Part shown: positions 23,798-33,914 of the stretch, in pieces
How the letters are laid out: every line of letters starts with the position of its first letter
Numbering within the stretch: position 1 is the stretch's first letter
Source of the DNA: Tropicibacter alexandrii
GTDB taxonomy: Bacteria; Pseudomonadota; Alphaproteobacteria; Rhodobacterales; Rhodobacteraceae
Reading direction: 5' to 3'
Length of the DNA: 64,000 nt
Assembly: GCF_003667315.2 (NCBI RefSeq)
Contig: NZ_RCTZ02000003.1
Coordinates: 308,564-372,563 of the forward strand
Made by a program: the position numbers and the translations under genes
Notes under the pieces: generated by a model
Told to the model about the DNA's origin: nothing
Database searches by the model: none
What the model saw: the letters and a program-made list of their open reading frames with translations, nothing else

Positions 23798-26020
23798 ATG
23801 TCGCTGGACTTCCACGCCAGACTGACCGCAGACGGCAAGCAGGCCGCTGTCGAAATCCGGGGCACTGCCGCCGAACTCGACAAGCTGCGGGCCGAGCTGC
23901 TGGGCGTAACAAAAGGCGGCAGCACCGCGACCAAGTCGCTGACCTCGCTCGAACAACAGTCGGGCAGCGCCGCCCAGATGCTGCGCAACGCCAATACGCA
24001 GGCCCGCGACGTGGCGCAGACCCACACGCTGGCGGCGGGCAGTGTTGGCAACTTGACCGCCCAGTTCAACGATATCGGCGTGATGCTGATGGCTGGCCAG
24101 AACCCGCTGCAGCTTGCTGTGCAACAGGGTACGCAGATCACCCAGGTGATCGGCCCGATGGGGGCGGCGGGTGCAGCCAAGGCGCTAGGCTCGGCCTTCG
24201 TTTCGATGATCAGCCCGATCAACCTGATCACCATTGGCACCATCGCGGCGGGCGCCGCGCTGACGAACTGGCTGACATCAGGCTCTCGTGAAGCCCAGAC
24301 GTTGGCCGATGATCTCGATGATCTCCGTGCTGCGGTCGAGGCTTACACGGATGCGTCTGAACTGGCCTCCGCCTCGACGGATGAGCTGCGCGACCGCTTC
24401 GGCAAGGCTGCGGGTCAGGTGCGCAGCACCCTGTTGCTGCTAGAGGAAATTGCCCGCTCTGACGCTCAGCGGGCAATCGATGGCGTCAACCAATCCTTGG
24501 CCGATCTGTTCGGCATCGCAGGGGACGGCGACCGCAGGAGCGGGATCGCCGACTTCTTCGATGTCAACATCGGGTTGGCCTTTACGGATGCGCAGCGTGA
24601 GGCGCGTGCCGAAGCGCGCGCGATGACCGCAGAGTTCGTGCGCCAGCAAGATGCGCTGGCGGCCGCCAAAGGCGATCTGGAGGCGCAGATCGTGGCTATG
24701 CAGGGCCTGCTCGATGTCACCCGCCAATTGGCGGCAGCGGACGGGGAGATCACTGCCGAGGAAGACGAGCAGATCCGCCTGATGGCAGAAGCCCTGCTGG
24801 CCATGCAGGAGCAATCCGGCGAGGCCGGGCGTTTGGCGACCTCTCTTGATGGTGCGCGTGCCATTGCCGAAAGGCTGGTCGGCTCCATAGACAGCATCGA
24901 TTTTTCGTCAGGTATAGGCGGCGCGAATGTGCTGGTCGCGCGGCTTGAGCGCGGCTGGCAACTGGCTGTGGGCATCGCGCAAGAGATGTCGAAGAAGGAG
25001 AAGGCGCTCGCCTCTTTGGAATATGCCGATCTGGCTGCCGGAGCCGCGGCCTATGGCGGTGCGCAAACCTCGATGCGCAACCAGACCAGCCTGCAGACCT
25101 ATGCTCCCGATGGCCGGCTGCCCTCGCTGCCGAAAGCGGCAGAGGGCCGAGCGAGTGGTCGCAAGGCGGCAGCGGCAGCGGCGCGGGAAGAAGCAGATGC
25201 GGTCGCCGATCTCATCGCACAGCTTCAACTCGACCTTGACCTCGCGCGCGAACACGACCCTGCCCAGAAGGAGATGATCCGCAATCGCGAGGTGCTGGCC
25301 AGCGCGACAGCCGCCGAGCGGGCCGAGATCGAGCAGCTCATCACCTTGCGCGAAGAAGAGGCTGCAGCACAGCAGCGGCTCGAAGAGACCCGTGACATGA
25401 CTGGCGACACCGTCCGCGACTTCTTTGACGCCTGGCGCGAGGGCGGGGATGCCGGGGTCGCGGCGCTTCAGCGTCTGGAGGACAAGCTCTGGGATGTCGC
25501 CATGCAGGCGTTGATCTTTGGCGAGGGACCGCTCGGCATGCTGTTCGGCGGCGGGCTGATGGGTCTGTTCGGGTTCAAGGGCGGCGGCGAGATCCCGGGC
25601 TATGACAGTGGAGGCATGATTTACGGCCACGGTGGCCCGAAGGATGACCGCATCCTGATGATGACCAGCAAAGGCCCGATCAAGGGCAGCGCGGGCGAGT
25701 TCATGGTCAATGCCGAGGCCACCGCCAAATACCGCCCGCTGCTGGAGGCGATCAACTCCGGAGCACCGCTGCCCGGCTTTGCCCAGGGCGGTGCCATATC
25801 CAGTGGCGGCGGTTGGTCCATGGCCGCGCCGGTCTTCCAGTTCATCGACCAATCCAAAGGTGTCCAGATCGAGACCCGCGAAGAACGCACGCCCGAAGGC
25901 GGACGCCTGTTCAAGTTCGTCATCGCTGATCAGGTGGCCGATGCCATGACGCGCCCGGGCAGTTCGGCAAACCGAGCACTCCGACAGCGTGGGGTGCGCC
26001 CCCCGATGGTGCTGCGATGA
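23798..26020 (+). CDS. tail length tape measure protein
   Basis: A 740-residue helical protein. N-terminal coiled coil (about 20-75), conserved LTAQFNDIGVMLMAGQNPLQLAVQQGTQITQ region at about 84-115, hydrophobic segment about 130-160 (ISPINLITIGTIAAGAALTNWL), then long coiled coils. The C-terminal part is Gly-rich (GGGEIPGYDSGGMIYGHGG). Taking about 1.5 angstrom per residue, the tail would be roughly 100 nm; this is a rule-of-thumb estimate. It directly follows the frameshifted chaperone pair and overlaps the next gene by 4 bases. Confidence 0.92.
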   Translation: MSLDFHARLTADGKQAAVEIRGTAAELDKLRAELLGVTKGGSTATKSLTSLEQQSGSAAQMLRNANTQARDVAQTHTLAAGSVGNLTAQFNDIGVMLMAGQNPLQLAVQQGTQITQVIGPMGAAGAAKALGSAFVSMISPINLITIGTIAAGAALTNWLTSGSREAQTLADDLDDLRAAVEAYTDASELASASTDELRDRFGKAAGQVRSTLLLLEEIARSDAQRAIDGVNQSLADLFGIAGDGDRRSGIADFFDVNIGLAFTDAQREARAEARAMTAEFVRQQDALAAAKGDLEAQIVAMQGLLDVTRQLAAADGEITAEEDEQIRLMAEALLAMQEQSGEAGRLATSLDGARAIAERLVGSIDSIDFSSGIGGANVLVARLERGWQLAVGIAQEMSKKEKALASLEYADLAAGAAAYGGAQTSMRNQTSLQTYAPDGRLPSLPKAAEGRASGRKAAAAAAREEADAVADLIAQLQLDLDLAREHDPAQKEMIRNREVLASATAAERAEIEQLITLREEEAAAQQRLEETRDMTGDTVRDFFDAWREGGDAGVAALQRLEDKLWDVAMQALIFGEGPLGMLFGGGLMGLFGFKGGGEIPGYDSGGMIYGHGGPKDDRILMMTSKGPIKGSAGEFMVNAEATAKYRPLLEAINSGAPLPGFAQGGAISSGGGWSMAAPVFQFIDQSKGVQIETREERTPEGGRLFKFVIADQVADAMTRPGSSANRALRQRGVRPPMVLR

Positions 26021-26442
26021 CGGTCGCAGTCTGGCCCTCCGATCTGCCGCGCCCGTTGCGCTCCGGCTGGCAGCGGCAGGCTATGGACCCGCGCCGCGCG
26101 CGGATCAACGAGACGGGGCCTGTCAGCCTGTCGCGCCGCTACAGCTCGGTCTCGGAGCTGGTCACCCTGACGATGCGGCTGGACAGGATCCAGCGCGACA
26201 TCTTTGACCGGTTCGTGGCGCTGACACTGGCCCATGGCTCGTTGCCGTTCTGGATGCCGGATCCGTCCACTGACGGCTGGCCTTTGTTGACACCGGACGG
26301 CGTGCCTCTGCTGACACCGGAAGGTGTTCCGCTGCTGGCGACACGCCAATGGCTGTGCCAGATGGGCGACGAAATGCCTGTTGAAGGCCCTGTTCAAGGC
26401 GTGCATTTCAACGTCGCCTTTGCCGTGCGGGTGCTGCCATGA
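26017..26442 (+). CDS. hypothetical tail protein with an internal tandem repeat
   Basis: A 141-residue protein encoded between tape measure and DUF1833 genes, as in B3/D3112-like tails. It contains the tandem octapeptide PLLTPDGV/PLLTPEGV followed by PLLA (about residues 89-108). The N-terminus (WPSDLPRPLRSGWQRQ) is typical of the small baseplate-like proteins found here in RcapMu-like phages. Function unknown; probably a tail tip component. 4-base overlap with both neighbours. Confidence 0.65.
   Translation: MTVAVWPSDLPRPLRSGWQRQAMDPRRARINETGPVSLSRRYSSVSELVTLTMRLDRIQRDIFDRFVALTLAHGSLPFWMPDPSTDGWPLLTPDGVPLLTPEGVPLLATRQWLCQMGDEMPVEGPVQGVHFNVAFAVRVLP
26281..26343 (+). repeat. 24-bp in-frame tandem repeat, 2.6 copies
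   Basis: Units at 26281-26304 and 26305-26328 differ at about five positions; a third partial unit runs to 26343. Each encodes the eight residues PLLTP(D/E)GV. Confidence 0.8.
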
Positions 26443-26966
26443 ATTGGGTCAGCCTGAATGCCCGGCAGGCCAATGACGCGGCTCAGAGCGACGAGGTCGC
26501 ACTGGTGCTCGTGCAGATCGAGCATCCGTCGCTGGTCGCGCCGATCCGCCTGTCCAGCGACAACACCGAGCGCCTCTCGGTCGAGCCGATCACCTACGGC
26601 ACACGCTCTGCCTGGAACGGCGCAAATCCTCTGACCGAACCCTATCTCTTCGTGGGGATGGAGATCGAGCTGCCCGGCGACGCCGAGGATGCCCCGCCGG
26701 CGGCGCGGATGCGCTTTGCCAATATCGATCCGGGATTGGTCCCGATGATCCGGTCCGTCAATCTGCAGGCATCGGTACATATCGCCGTCATGTTGGCGTC
26801 GGACCCCGATACGCCCGATGGGGTCGAGTATCGCGACTTGCGCCTGATCGACGCGTCCTACGACGCGGCCGCGATCGAGATCGTCATGACACGTCGCCCG
26901 ATCGAGGACGGCATGTTCCCATTTGCGCGCATGACCAAGCAGCGATTTCCGGGGCTGTTCGCATGA
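26439..26966 (+). CDS. DUF1833 family tail protein
   Basis: A 175-residue protein of the DUF1833 family, usual between tape measure and NlpC/P60 genes in siphophages. It has ALVLVQIEHPSLVAPIRLSSDN at about 20-42 and RRPIEDGMFPFARMTKQRFPGLF at the end. Likely part of the distal tail or tail tip. 4-base overlaps on both sides show tight coupling with the tail tip genes. Confidence 0.83.
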   Translation: MNWVSLNARQANDAAQSDEVALVLVQIEHPSLVAPIRLSSDNTERLSVEPITYGTRSAWNGANPLTEPYLFVGMEIELPGDAEDAPPAARMRFANIDPGLVPMIRSVNLQASVHIAVMLASDPDTPDGVEYRDLRLIDASYDAAAIEIVMTRRPIEDGMFPFARMTKQRFPGLFA

Positions 26967-27364
26967 GCTGGGCGGTCAACTATCTGGGTATTCCCCACGC
27001 GCCGCTGGGCCGGGTCGGGAACCTGCTGGATTGCTGGGGGCTGCTGGCGCGAGTATACCGCGACGAGCTCGGCATCGCGCTGCCGCCGTATCATGGCGTG
27101 CATCCTTGCCAGACCGAGCGGGCCGAGGTCGCGGCGCTGCTTCAGGCGGGCGCGACGCATGCGCCTTGGCGCGCTGTCGACGAAATCCGGGCCTTCGATG
27201 CGCTGCTGTTTCGCCAAGGGCGACATGCGACCCATGTGGCCGTGGCCTTGGATGCCCGGCGCATGCTGCACAGCGCAGCGGGCGGGGCCGTGATCGTGGA
27301 CCGCTGCGCCGCGCCCTGGGGGCCGCGTTTTGTGGGCGCCTATCGGCACGAGGCCGTCGCATGA
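26963..27364 (+). CDS. NlpC/P60 family tail peptidoglycan hydrolase
   Basis: A 133-residue cysteine peptidase. The catalytic cysteine is C24 in LLDCWGLLARVY, and the catalytic histidine is H91 in THVAVALD; a third polar residue would be His or Asn after HSAAGG. Such enzymes sit at the tail tip and open the cell wall for DNA entry. Its place between DUF1833 and the TipJ-like gene is standard. ATGA overlap with the next gene. Confidence 0.88.
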   Translation: MSWAVNYLGIPHAPLGRVGNLLDCWGLLARVYRDELGIALPPYHGVHPCQTERAEVAALLQAGATHAPWRAVDEIRAFDALLFRQGRHATHVAVALDARRMLHSAAGGAVIVDRCAAPWGPRFVGAYRHEAVA

Positions 27365-30300
27365 CCGTGCCTGTCACCTACATCCCGCATCTGCGGCCCG
27401 AGCACTGCACGCGGAGCTTCGAGCTGGCACCGACCATGTCGATCGAGGAGATCGTCGCCCAGGTCCTGCCCGGTCTGCCGCGGGCCGACCGCGCTCGCGT
27501 CCGCGTGCTGCTTTGCTACCGCGACCAGGTCTCTGCAATACCGCCGCACATGTGGTCGCGGGTTTGGCCGCATCCGGGGGTTCACGTGCTGATCCGGGTG
27601 GTGCCGGGTGACCCTGTCAGCACGATTTTTCAGCTCGCGCTCGCTGTCACGAATTCGATCGGTTGGGCGATTGCTGGTCCGGGTGGCCTGTCGTCGTTTT
27701 GGACGACGGCGGTCTTTGCTGGCTCTGTCGCTGCCATTGGCGGGATCGGCATGGCGGCTCTGTCCGCCTTGACGCCGTCCTTCGATCTGCCGGGAGCGGG
27801 CAAGAAGCGGAAGGAACAGCACGAGATCAGCGGTTGGCGCAATGAGATGCGCCCCGACGAGGTCATCCCGGATTTGCGTGGCTCGATCCGCTATGCCCCG
27901 ATCTTCGCGGCGCGGCCCTATGCCGAGGTGCAAGCGGGCGATCAATATGTGCGCGCGTTGTTCACGGCAGGCTACGGCCCGGTCAAGTTTGAGGACATCC
28001 GGATCGGCGACACGCCGATCGAGGAATTCGAAGACGTCGAGATCGAGATCCGCGAAGGACGCGACACGGACGCAGACATCACCCTCTACCCCTATCAGGT
28101 CTACGAGGAGGCCATCGGTGCAGAGCTGACACGCCCGTATCCCGTCGATGCGGCGGGTGACAGGATCAAAGGCGAGCCTTCGATCGAGACACCGGTCATC
28201 AAGCGCAGCGCCAAAAATGCCGATGCGCTGGCGATCATCCTGTCGTTCCCGGAAGGCTTGGCGCAGGTCAACGATGACGGCGACGTGATCCGCCTGAAGC
28301 TGGACCTGCGGCTGCGGGCGCGGCCAGCGGGCAGCAGCGATCCGTGGACCGACATCACCGAGTTCAACTTCAACCAGAAGCTCGATCCGGGATCGCTGTT
28401 CCAGTTTCGCTGGACGCCGGCGGCTGCCGGGCAATGGGACATCGAACTGACCCGTCTGAGCAATGAGCACCTGAAAGATGACCAGCGGTCGAAATGCGTT
28501 CTGGCCGCGCTGCAAACCTTCCGGTACCGAAAGCCCCTGAATTTCGACCAGCCGCTGTCTCTCATTGCTGTCCGGATGCGGGCGAGCAAGCAGCTCGCGG
28601 GCACGCTCGACAGCCTGAACGCTCAGATCACCCGCTACGCGCCCGACTGGGACGGCGCGACATGGGCCGAGGACCTGCCGGACAACCCTGCCTCACATTT
28701 CGTGGGTGTGCTGCAGGCGGCGGGAAATGCTTGGCCGGTTGGCGCGGGGGGCATCGATTGGGACGCGGTGCAGGATTGGCATGCCTACTGCGTCACCAAC
28801 GGCCTGACCTACAACCGCATCCACGAGCAGGGCGATAGCCTGGGCGAGGTGCTGGCCGCGATCTGTGCCGCCGGTCGCGCCAGCCCGCGCATGAACGGGG
28901 CGCTTTGGTCTGTGGTGATCGACCGCGCACAAGACCCCGTGGCGCATATCGGCCCGCGAAACAGCCGCGCCTTCCAAGGTGCGCGCAGCTATATCGAGCC
29001 CCCCGATGCCATCCGGGTGCGGTTTTCGGATGCGACCAACGACTACCAGCAGGGCGAAATGCTCGTGCCGTGGATCGACCTGCCGGATGGTGCGCCGATC
29101 GACCTGACCGAAGAGCGCAGTCTGCCCGGCAAGACCGACCCGGCAGAGATCGAACTCGAGATCATCCGGATGATGCACGAGGCCAACCTGCGCCGGGATC
29201 GCTGGACCGTCATTCAGGACGGGCTTCTGCGCACCGTCACGCGTGGCGACACGGTTCTTCTGTCCCACTTCGTTCTCGATGAGCGGCAGATTGCTGCGCG
29301 GGTCAGCAGGGTCGACGGGGATCTGATCGTGTTGGACGAGCAGGTTACGATCGAGGGCAGCAGCCGCTACGGCCTCAGCTTCCAACTCGACACCGAGGAC
29401 ACGACCGAGGCCGTGGTGGTCGAGGTTACCGGACAGACCGGCGACACCCGGCTGCTGCGCGTCATCGTCGGCCAGGACCGCCCGGAGCCGGGCCAGTTGG
29501 TCTGGTTCGGCGGGCTGGGCGAGGAGACCGAGCGCGCCCGCGTGGTCCAGATCGATCCCGCCGAGGACATGGCTTTCCAGATCACGCTGGTCAACGACGC
29601 GCCCGAACTCGACGCGCTGGCCGCAGCGCATGCCGTCACCGACTGGTCGCCTGCCATCGGTGTGCCTTCTGCCTCGATCTCGCTGCCAGGCGTGCCGGAG
29701 TTTGCCGGGATCGGGATATCCGAGCAGTTCGATCTGCTCGTCTCGGCGCGGGTCACGGGCAGCGCCGCCGCCTATGTCGGTGAGATCATCGTCGAACATC
29801 GCCAGTCCGGTGCTTCGACGTGGGAGGAAGCGGCAATTCCCGGGGCCGAGGGCACTGTCGCGCTGGCCTATGATGATGGGGACGTGATCGAGCTGCGCCT
29901 GACCGCGTACAACCTCGACGGCCTGCCGGGCGCCACCAGTGCCGCGCTGGAATATACCGTCGATTATGCAGCACCCGTGGCACCGGCTGCGCTGGACGAG
30001 GCGTCGATCTCGGTCATCGGAGGCTTGGGGCACACGGCCATCACCCTGACCGCGACCGATGTGAACACCACGCATGTCACGATCTGCCGGGTGCCGGATG
30101 GCGAGACCTTCGACGCCACGACCCATGCGATCGCCACCATCGCCGTCACACCCGGCATCGCAGTCAGCCTCGCTGATGGTGATCCGACGCGGGTCAACCT
30201 GCTCGGCGACCCGGGCTTCGATACCGGCGCCGGATGGACGGCAGGCGGTGGCTGGGCGATCACCGGCGGGCAGGCCATCCACACGATCGGCAGCTCCAGC

Positions 30301-30651
30301 GATCTGACGCAGGCCGTCAGCCTCATCGAGGGCGACGACTATCGCATCTTCGCCGAACTCGGCAGCGCCACGGCGGGCACCGTGACGCCAAGCCTGACCG
30401 GCGGCACGCCCGTCACAGGCACAGCCATCTCTGCCAACGGCACGACCTCGGTCGAGGTCACCGCAGCCACCGGAAACGACACGCTCGTTCTGACCGCATC
30501 GTCGGATTTCGACGGGGCGCTGGACGCTGTGGGGGCCTTCCTCCTGACCGCCGCCTGCGCGCCGGCCGGGGCTTTCGACTACCATTTCATTCCCCTCAAT
30601 GGCGCGACGGTCGGACCGTCTTCAAGCGCCTTTGCAACGACCATAAAATGA
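27361..30651 (+). CDS. tail tip attachment protein J (TipJ-like)
   Basis: A 1096-residue central tail tip protein. The N-terminal about 180 residues include two hydrophobic segments (about 80-140, ALAVTNSIGWAIAGPGGL and AAIGGIGMAALSAL) also seen in B3-like J proteins. The middle carries the phage-tail/TipJ domain, followed by fibronectin-III-like and lectin-like beta domains at the C-terminus (from about 780). It should contact the cell surface and anchor the fibre. Start ATG 27361 overlaps the NlpC/P60 stop; the open frame to 27031 is a shadow. Confidence 0.88.
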   Translation: MTVPVTYIPHLRPEHCTRSFELAPTMSIEEIVAQVLPGLPRADRARVRVLLCYRDQVSAIPPHMWSRVWPHPGVHVLIRVVPGDPVSTIFQLALAVTNSIGWAIAGPGGLSSFWTTAVFAGSVAAIGGIGMAALSALTPSFDLPGAGKKRKEQHEISGWRNEMRPDEVIPDLRGSIRYAPIFAARPYAEVQAGDQYVRALFTAGYGPVKFEDIRIGDTPIEEFEDVEIEIREGRDTDADITLYPYQVYEEAIGAELTRPYPVDAAGDRIKGEPSIETPVIKRSAKNADALAIILSFPEGLAQVNDDGDVIRLKLDLRLRARPAGSSDPWTDITEFNFNQKLDPGSLFQFRWTPAAAGQWDIELTRLSNEHLKDDQRSKCVLAALQTFRYRKPLNFDQPLSLIAVRMRASKQLAGTLDSLNAQITRYAPDWDGATWAEDLPDNPASHFVGVLQAAGNAWPVGAGGIDWDAVQDWHAYCVTNGLTYNRIHEQGDSLGEVLAAICAAGRASPRMNGALWSVVIDRAQDPVAHIGPRNSRAFQGARSYIEPPDAIRVRFSDATNDYQQGEMLVPWIDLPDGAPIDLTEERSLPGKTDPAEIELEIIRMMHEANLRRDRWTVIQDGLLRTVTRGDTVLLSHFVLDERQIAARVSRVDGDLIVLDEQVTIEGSSRYGLSFQLDTEDTTEAVVVEVTGQTGDTRLLRVIVGQDRPEPGQLVWFGGLGEETERARVVQIDPAEDMAFQITLVNDAPELDALAAAHAVTDWSPAIGVPSASISLPGVPEFAGIGISEQFDLLVSARVTGSAAAYVGEIIVEHRQSGASTWEEAAIPGAEGTVALAYDDGDVIELRLTAYNLDGLPGATSAALEYTVDYAAPVAPAALDEASISVIGGLGHTAITLTATDVNTTHVTICRVPDGETFDATTHAIATIAVTPGIAVSLADGDPTRVNLLGDPGFDTGAGWTAGGGWAITGGQAIHTIGSSSDLTQAVSLIEGDDYRIFAELGSATAGTVTPSLTGGTPVTGTAISANGTTSVEVTAATGNDTLVLTASSDFDGALDAVGAFLLTAACAPAGAFDYHFIPLNGATVGPSSSAFATTIK

Positions 30652-30661
30652 GGTTGAAACC

Positions 30662-33592
30662 ATGAGCGGACAACGCACCGATCTACTGCAGAGCACCACG
30701 TTGGCCGACGGCTATCTCGTTCAGCGGGACGGCAGTCTGCTGTTTCAGACGGCTTACCACGCCGCACTTCAGGTGGCCGCGTCCGAGGCGCTGAGCGGGC
30801 TGTTTGCGGGTCTCAGCTACCAGGGCACATGGGACCCGGGCAGCGGAGCCTTTCCGACCTCGACCACGGCGGGCGAGTTCTGGGAGGCCAGCGGCCCGGG
30901 TACGATCGACGGCGTGACCTTTGCCGCGCGCGACCAGATCGTCGCCATGGTCGACGGGGCCAGCACCACGACCTATGCGGGCAACTGGGTGTATCGTCAG
31001 GCCACGGCAACACTGGCCGAGGTTGCCGTCGCCCAGACGGCGGCAGAGGCCGCACAGGCCGCAGCCGAGACCGCACAGGGCATGTCTGAGGACGCGCGGG
31101 ATGCGGCGGCAGGATCGGCCACGGCGGCTTCCGAGGACGCGGATGAGGCCAGTGCGGCGGCGCTCTCCGCGTCATCCAGCGCCACGTCCGCCGCGTCGAG
31201 CGCCTCGTCTGCTGCAACGAATGCAGCTACCACCGCAGCAGACCGAAGCGCCGTGGAAACGCTCGCCGCTGGCGCAAATGCTGACTACGTCGTCGCCTCC
31301 TACGCGGCGCTTCCCGGGTCACCTGCCGCTGGCGAGGTTGCGCTGATCATCCGCGACGAGACCGCCGGAGATGTGCCGACATTCCGGGTCTACAACGGGT
31401 CAGCCTGGGGCGCTGCCGTGAAGCTGACGCGCAGCTACGCCAGTGTGACCGCCATGGCGGCGACAGCTGGCCAGTCCGGCGAGGTTCGCGTGGTGACGGA
31501 CGCGCTCAAAGGCGGGCATTTCGAATGGCTCGCGGGCAATCAGTCGAGCAAAGTCGCCGCTGATCCGCAGGGCGGCGTCAGGATCCCGCCCGCCAGCGAT
31601 CTGACAGGTGCGAGCGGCTGTTGGGAGCGGATCCACTTCGGGGTCATTCACGCCGAGTGGTTCGGGGCGACAGCGGGCGCCGACGACACGACGGCGTGTC
31701 AGGCGTGCTGGGAATACCTCGTGTCTCAACAGGACGCCTGGGCATGGGAACTGCGCGGCTGGTACAAGACGCGCGGGTTCGGCGACAAGAACTACAAGGA
31801 GACCTACGCAACCAAGGCCGATGCGGATGCCGGGCTGGCCGTGCTGTCGGACTATGACGTGATCCGGGTTGCGGCGGATGAGACGCAACTGGACAACGAA
31901 GGCGACCCGACGGTCGGCACACTCTATCGCGTGATCGCAGGGGCCTATGTCAGCATCAGCAAGAACGGTTTGAACGGCAAGGCGATCCACGGCCTACGCG
32001 GCGCGAGCAAAAAGCATACCGGCTTCCAGCTGCTGGGCGGGATGCCGAGCTGGATGCACTTGATCGCGGCCAGCACCAGCCAGGGCGGCGTTGTCGGAGT
32101 CTATTTCGACGGCAACAACCCGTCGACCCAATGGGGCGGGGCGCAGAACAACCCGCTGACGGCTACGCTCGTCTATTTCGAGGGGTACGGTCTGACTTGG
32201 GGTGACAACACGGTCCGTTTCTCCGGCGGCGACGGTGCGAACTTCAAGGGCATCGTCGGCAATTTCGAGATCAGCGGCGGTGACTGCTGCTTCAACTATA
32301 ATGTCGGACGGGGCCTGACGGTCGGGCGGATGTCGGGGCTGAACACGACGCGGCTTTGGGTCGAGGGCAATGACGGTGGCGACATCCTGTTGTCGGCGCC
32401 GATCCTTTCGACCGACGCTGACCTGACCACCAGCCAGAGTTATCAGAACAACTCCTGCGTGGTCATCGAGAACATCTATTCCGAGAACAACCTCGACGTG
32501 CCGCTGCTCGAAGTGCAGGGCGGGCATTTTGCCCCGCGCATCGGCCACATCGCACAGTGGGGCTCCGGACCAGGTGTGGGGCGCACGACCGTCTATCTCA
32601 AGAACAACAGCGCGACGGCTGACAGTGTCTACCAAGGCTGCATGGGTGGGGTGTTCGATCTCGGCGGTGTGGATGGTGCCAAGATCATCTGCGAGAGCGA
32701 GAGCCGGAACAACACCTTCATCCGGTCCTCCCAGAAGTGGGCTCAGAATGACGTGAGCCCATGGTCCTTCCGCGACAGCGGGCGCGACAACCAGGTGCGC
32801 TGGCGCACGCTGGACGCCGCCGCCTTCACGCCCGGGAAAGTCGTCGGTGAAAACGCCTCTATCATCGGCAAATCGACCAATTTCGTGGACGAGAGAGCCG
32901 GAGCGACTGGCACCGCAACAAACATGGTCGGGGGGATATTCCATCCGGTGCTCGACTATCATCCGGACTTCACGACGGGTCCGGGCTTTGTGCGCCTGTC
33001 GAACTTCGACACGTCGGATGGCGGGACCGAGGCGCGGATTTACTGCCGCCTGGATGCCGCGCTGGGGGCCTCGGCCGAGACCTTCTGGCTTTGGCTCGCG
33101 ATCCGTGCAGAAGCACATCAATTCGTCCGTCTCACCCTGTGGGACACGATCAACAACGAGTATTACAACTGGGACAGCGAGACCTGGACGGCCTTGGGCT
33201 CGGTGGACGATTGGGGCCGGTTCCGGCTGATCACGGCGGATCCGCGCAGCCTCTATTATCAGTTCAAGGTCGTGCAAGATGGCAGCGTCGCGCGAAACCT
33301 GCGCGCTCAGCTCTGGCTGGACGGCGCCGGTACCTGCGACCCGTTCCATGCCGGCATCAGCACCACGAAGGACAGCGCGGTGTTCGCCGTTGTGAACGGT
33401 GCGTTCAAGGGCACGCCGGACGCTCCGAAATCCACCGTTGCCAATCTGCCGCCCGCCGCGGCCATGCCCGCTGACACCTCGTGCCTCGTGACCGATGCAA
33501 CCAGCCCTGCGCTGGGGGCCGCGCCCACTGGTGGGGGATCGACCAAGGTGCGCGTCGTTGCCGACGGGGCCGCAGCCTGGACCATTGGATAA
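30662..33592 (+). CDS. tail fibre / receptor-binding protein
   Basis: A 976-residue protein. An N-terminal domain (residues 1-115, with SYQGTWDPGSGAFP and EFWEASGPGTIDG) is followed by an Ala/Ser-rich triple coiled-coil stretch (about 118-205). Then comes a long beta-helix-like section with many Asn/Gly turns, and a C-terminal head (about 760-976). It probably decides host range. It starts 10 bases after TipJ. The alanine coiled coil is often a recombination point between fibres. Confidence 0.85.
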   Translation: MSGQRTDLLQSTTLADGYLVQRDGSLLFQTAYHAALQVAASEALSGLFAGLSYQGTWDPGSGAFPTSTTAGEFWEASGPGTIDGVTFAARDQIVAMVDGASTTTYAGNWVYRQATATLAEVAVAQTAAEAAQAAAETAQGMSEDARDAAAGSATAASEDADEASAAALSASSSATSAASSASSAATNAATTAADRSAVETLAAGANADYVVASYAALPGSPAAGEVALIIRDETAGDVPTFRVYNGSAWGAAVKLTRSYASVTAMAATAGQSGEVRVVTDALKGGHFEWLAGNQSSKVAADPQGGVRIPPASDLTGASGCWERIHFGVIHAEWFGATAGADDTTACQACWEYLVSQQDAWAWELRGWYKTRGFGDKNYKETYATKADADAGLAVLSDYDVIRVAADETQLDNEGDPTVGTLYRVIAGAYVSISKNGLNGKAIHGLRGASKKHTGFQLLGGMPSWMHLIAASTSQGGVVGVYFDGNNPSTQWGGAQNNPLTATLVYFEGYGLTWGDNTVRFSGGDGANFKGIVGNFEISGGDCCFNYNVGRGLTVGRMSGLNTTRLWVEGNDGGDILLSAPILSTDADLTTSQSYQNNSCVVIENIYSENNLDVPLLEVQGGHFAPRIGHIAQWGSGPGVGRTTVYLKNNSATADSVYQGCMGGVFDLGGVDGAKIICESESRNNTFIRSSQKWAQNDVSPWSFRDSGRDNQVRWRTLDAAAFTPGKVVGENASIIGKSTNFVDERAGATGTATNMVGGIFHPVLDYHPDFTTGPGFVRLSNFDTSDGGTEARIYCRLDAALGASAETFWLWLAIRAEAHQFVRLTLWDTINNEYYNWDSETWTALGSVDDWGRFRLITADPRSLYYQFKVVQDGSVARNLRAQLWLDGAGTCDPFHAGISTTKDSAVFAVVNGAFKGTPDAPKSTVANLPPAAAMPADTSCLVTDATSPALGAAPTGGGSTKVRVVADGAAAWTIG

Positions 33593-33602
33593 GGAGACGG
33601 AC

Positions 33603-33902
33603 ATGTCACAGACCCTTACGGACCTGATTGCACAGATGGAAGCGGCCATCGCGCAGGATGACACGCTGCCACATGTAGGCGCGCTGATCGACGCCATTGC
33701 GGCGCAGCCTCAGACCGCTCACATGCATCGCGCTTTGAAGTCGCTGACTGAGCTTCAGCGGATCGTGGCACGGCGCAAGGAGATGGTCGAGGCAGGCGAT
33801 GGCCCGCCGCCAAACCGTCACGGTGTCCCGCTTCCTGAGTGGATCGTGGATCAGGCCGTCGAGACGGCGCTGGAGTACGTGCGCCTCGAAGCCGCCACCT
33901 GA
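33603..33902 (+). CDS. hypothetical protein following the tail fibre
   Basis: A 99-residue helical protein (LTDLIAQMEAAIAQDDTLPH, then LKSLTELQRIVARRKEMVEAGDG). GGAGA lies upstream of the ATG, 10 bases after the fibre stop. It could be a fibre assembly chaperone, judging only by position; it is not a recognised family. It is the last plus-strand phage gene. Confidence 0.6.
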   Translation: MSQTLTDLIAQMEAAIAQDDTLPHVGALIDAIAAQPQTAHMHRALKSLTELQRIVARRKEMVEAGDGPPPNRHGVPLPEWIVDQAVETALEYVRLEAAT

Positions 33903-33914
33903 TCCCGGCACGTT

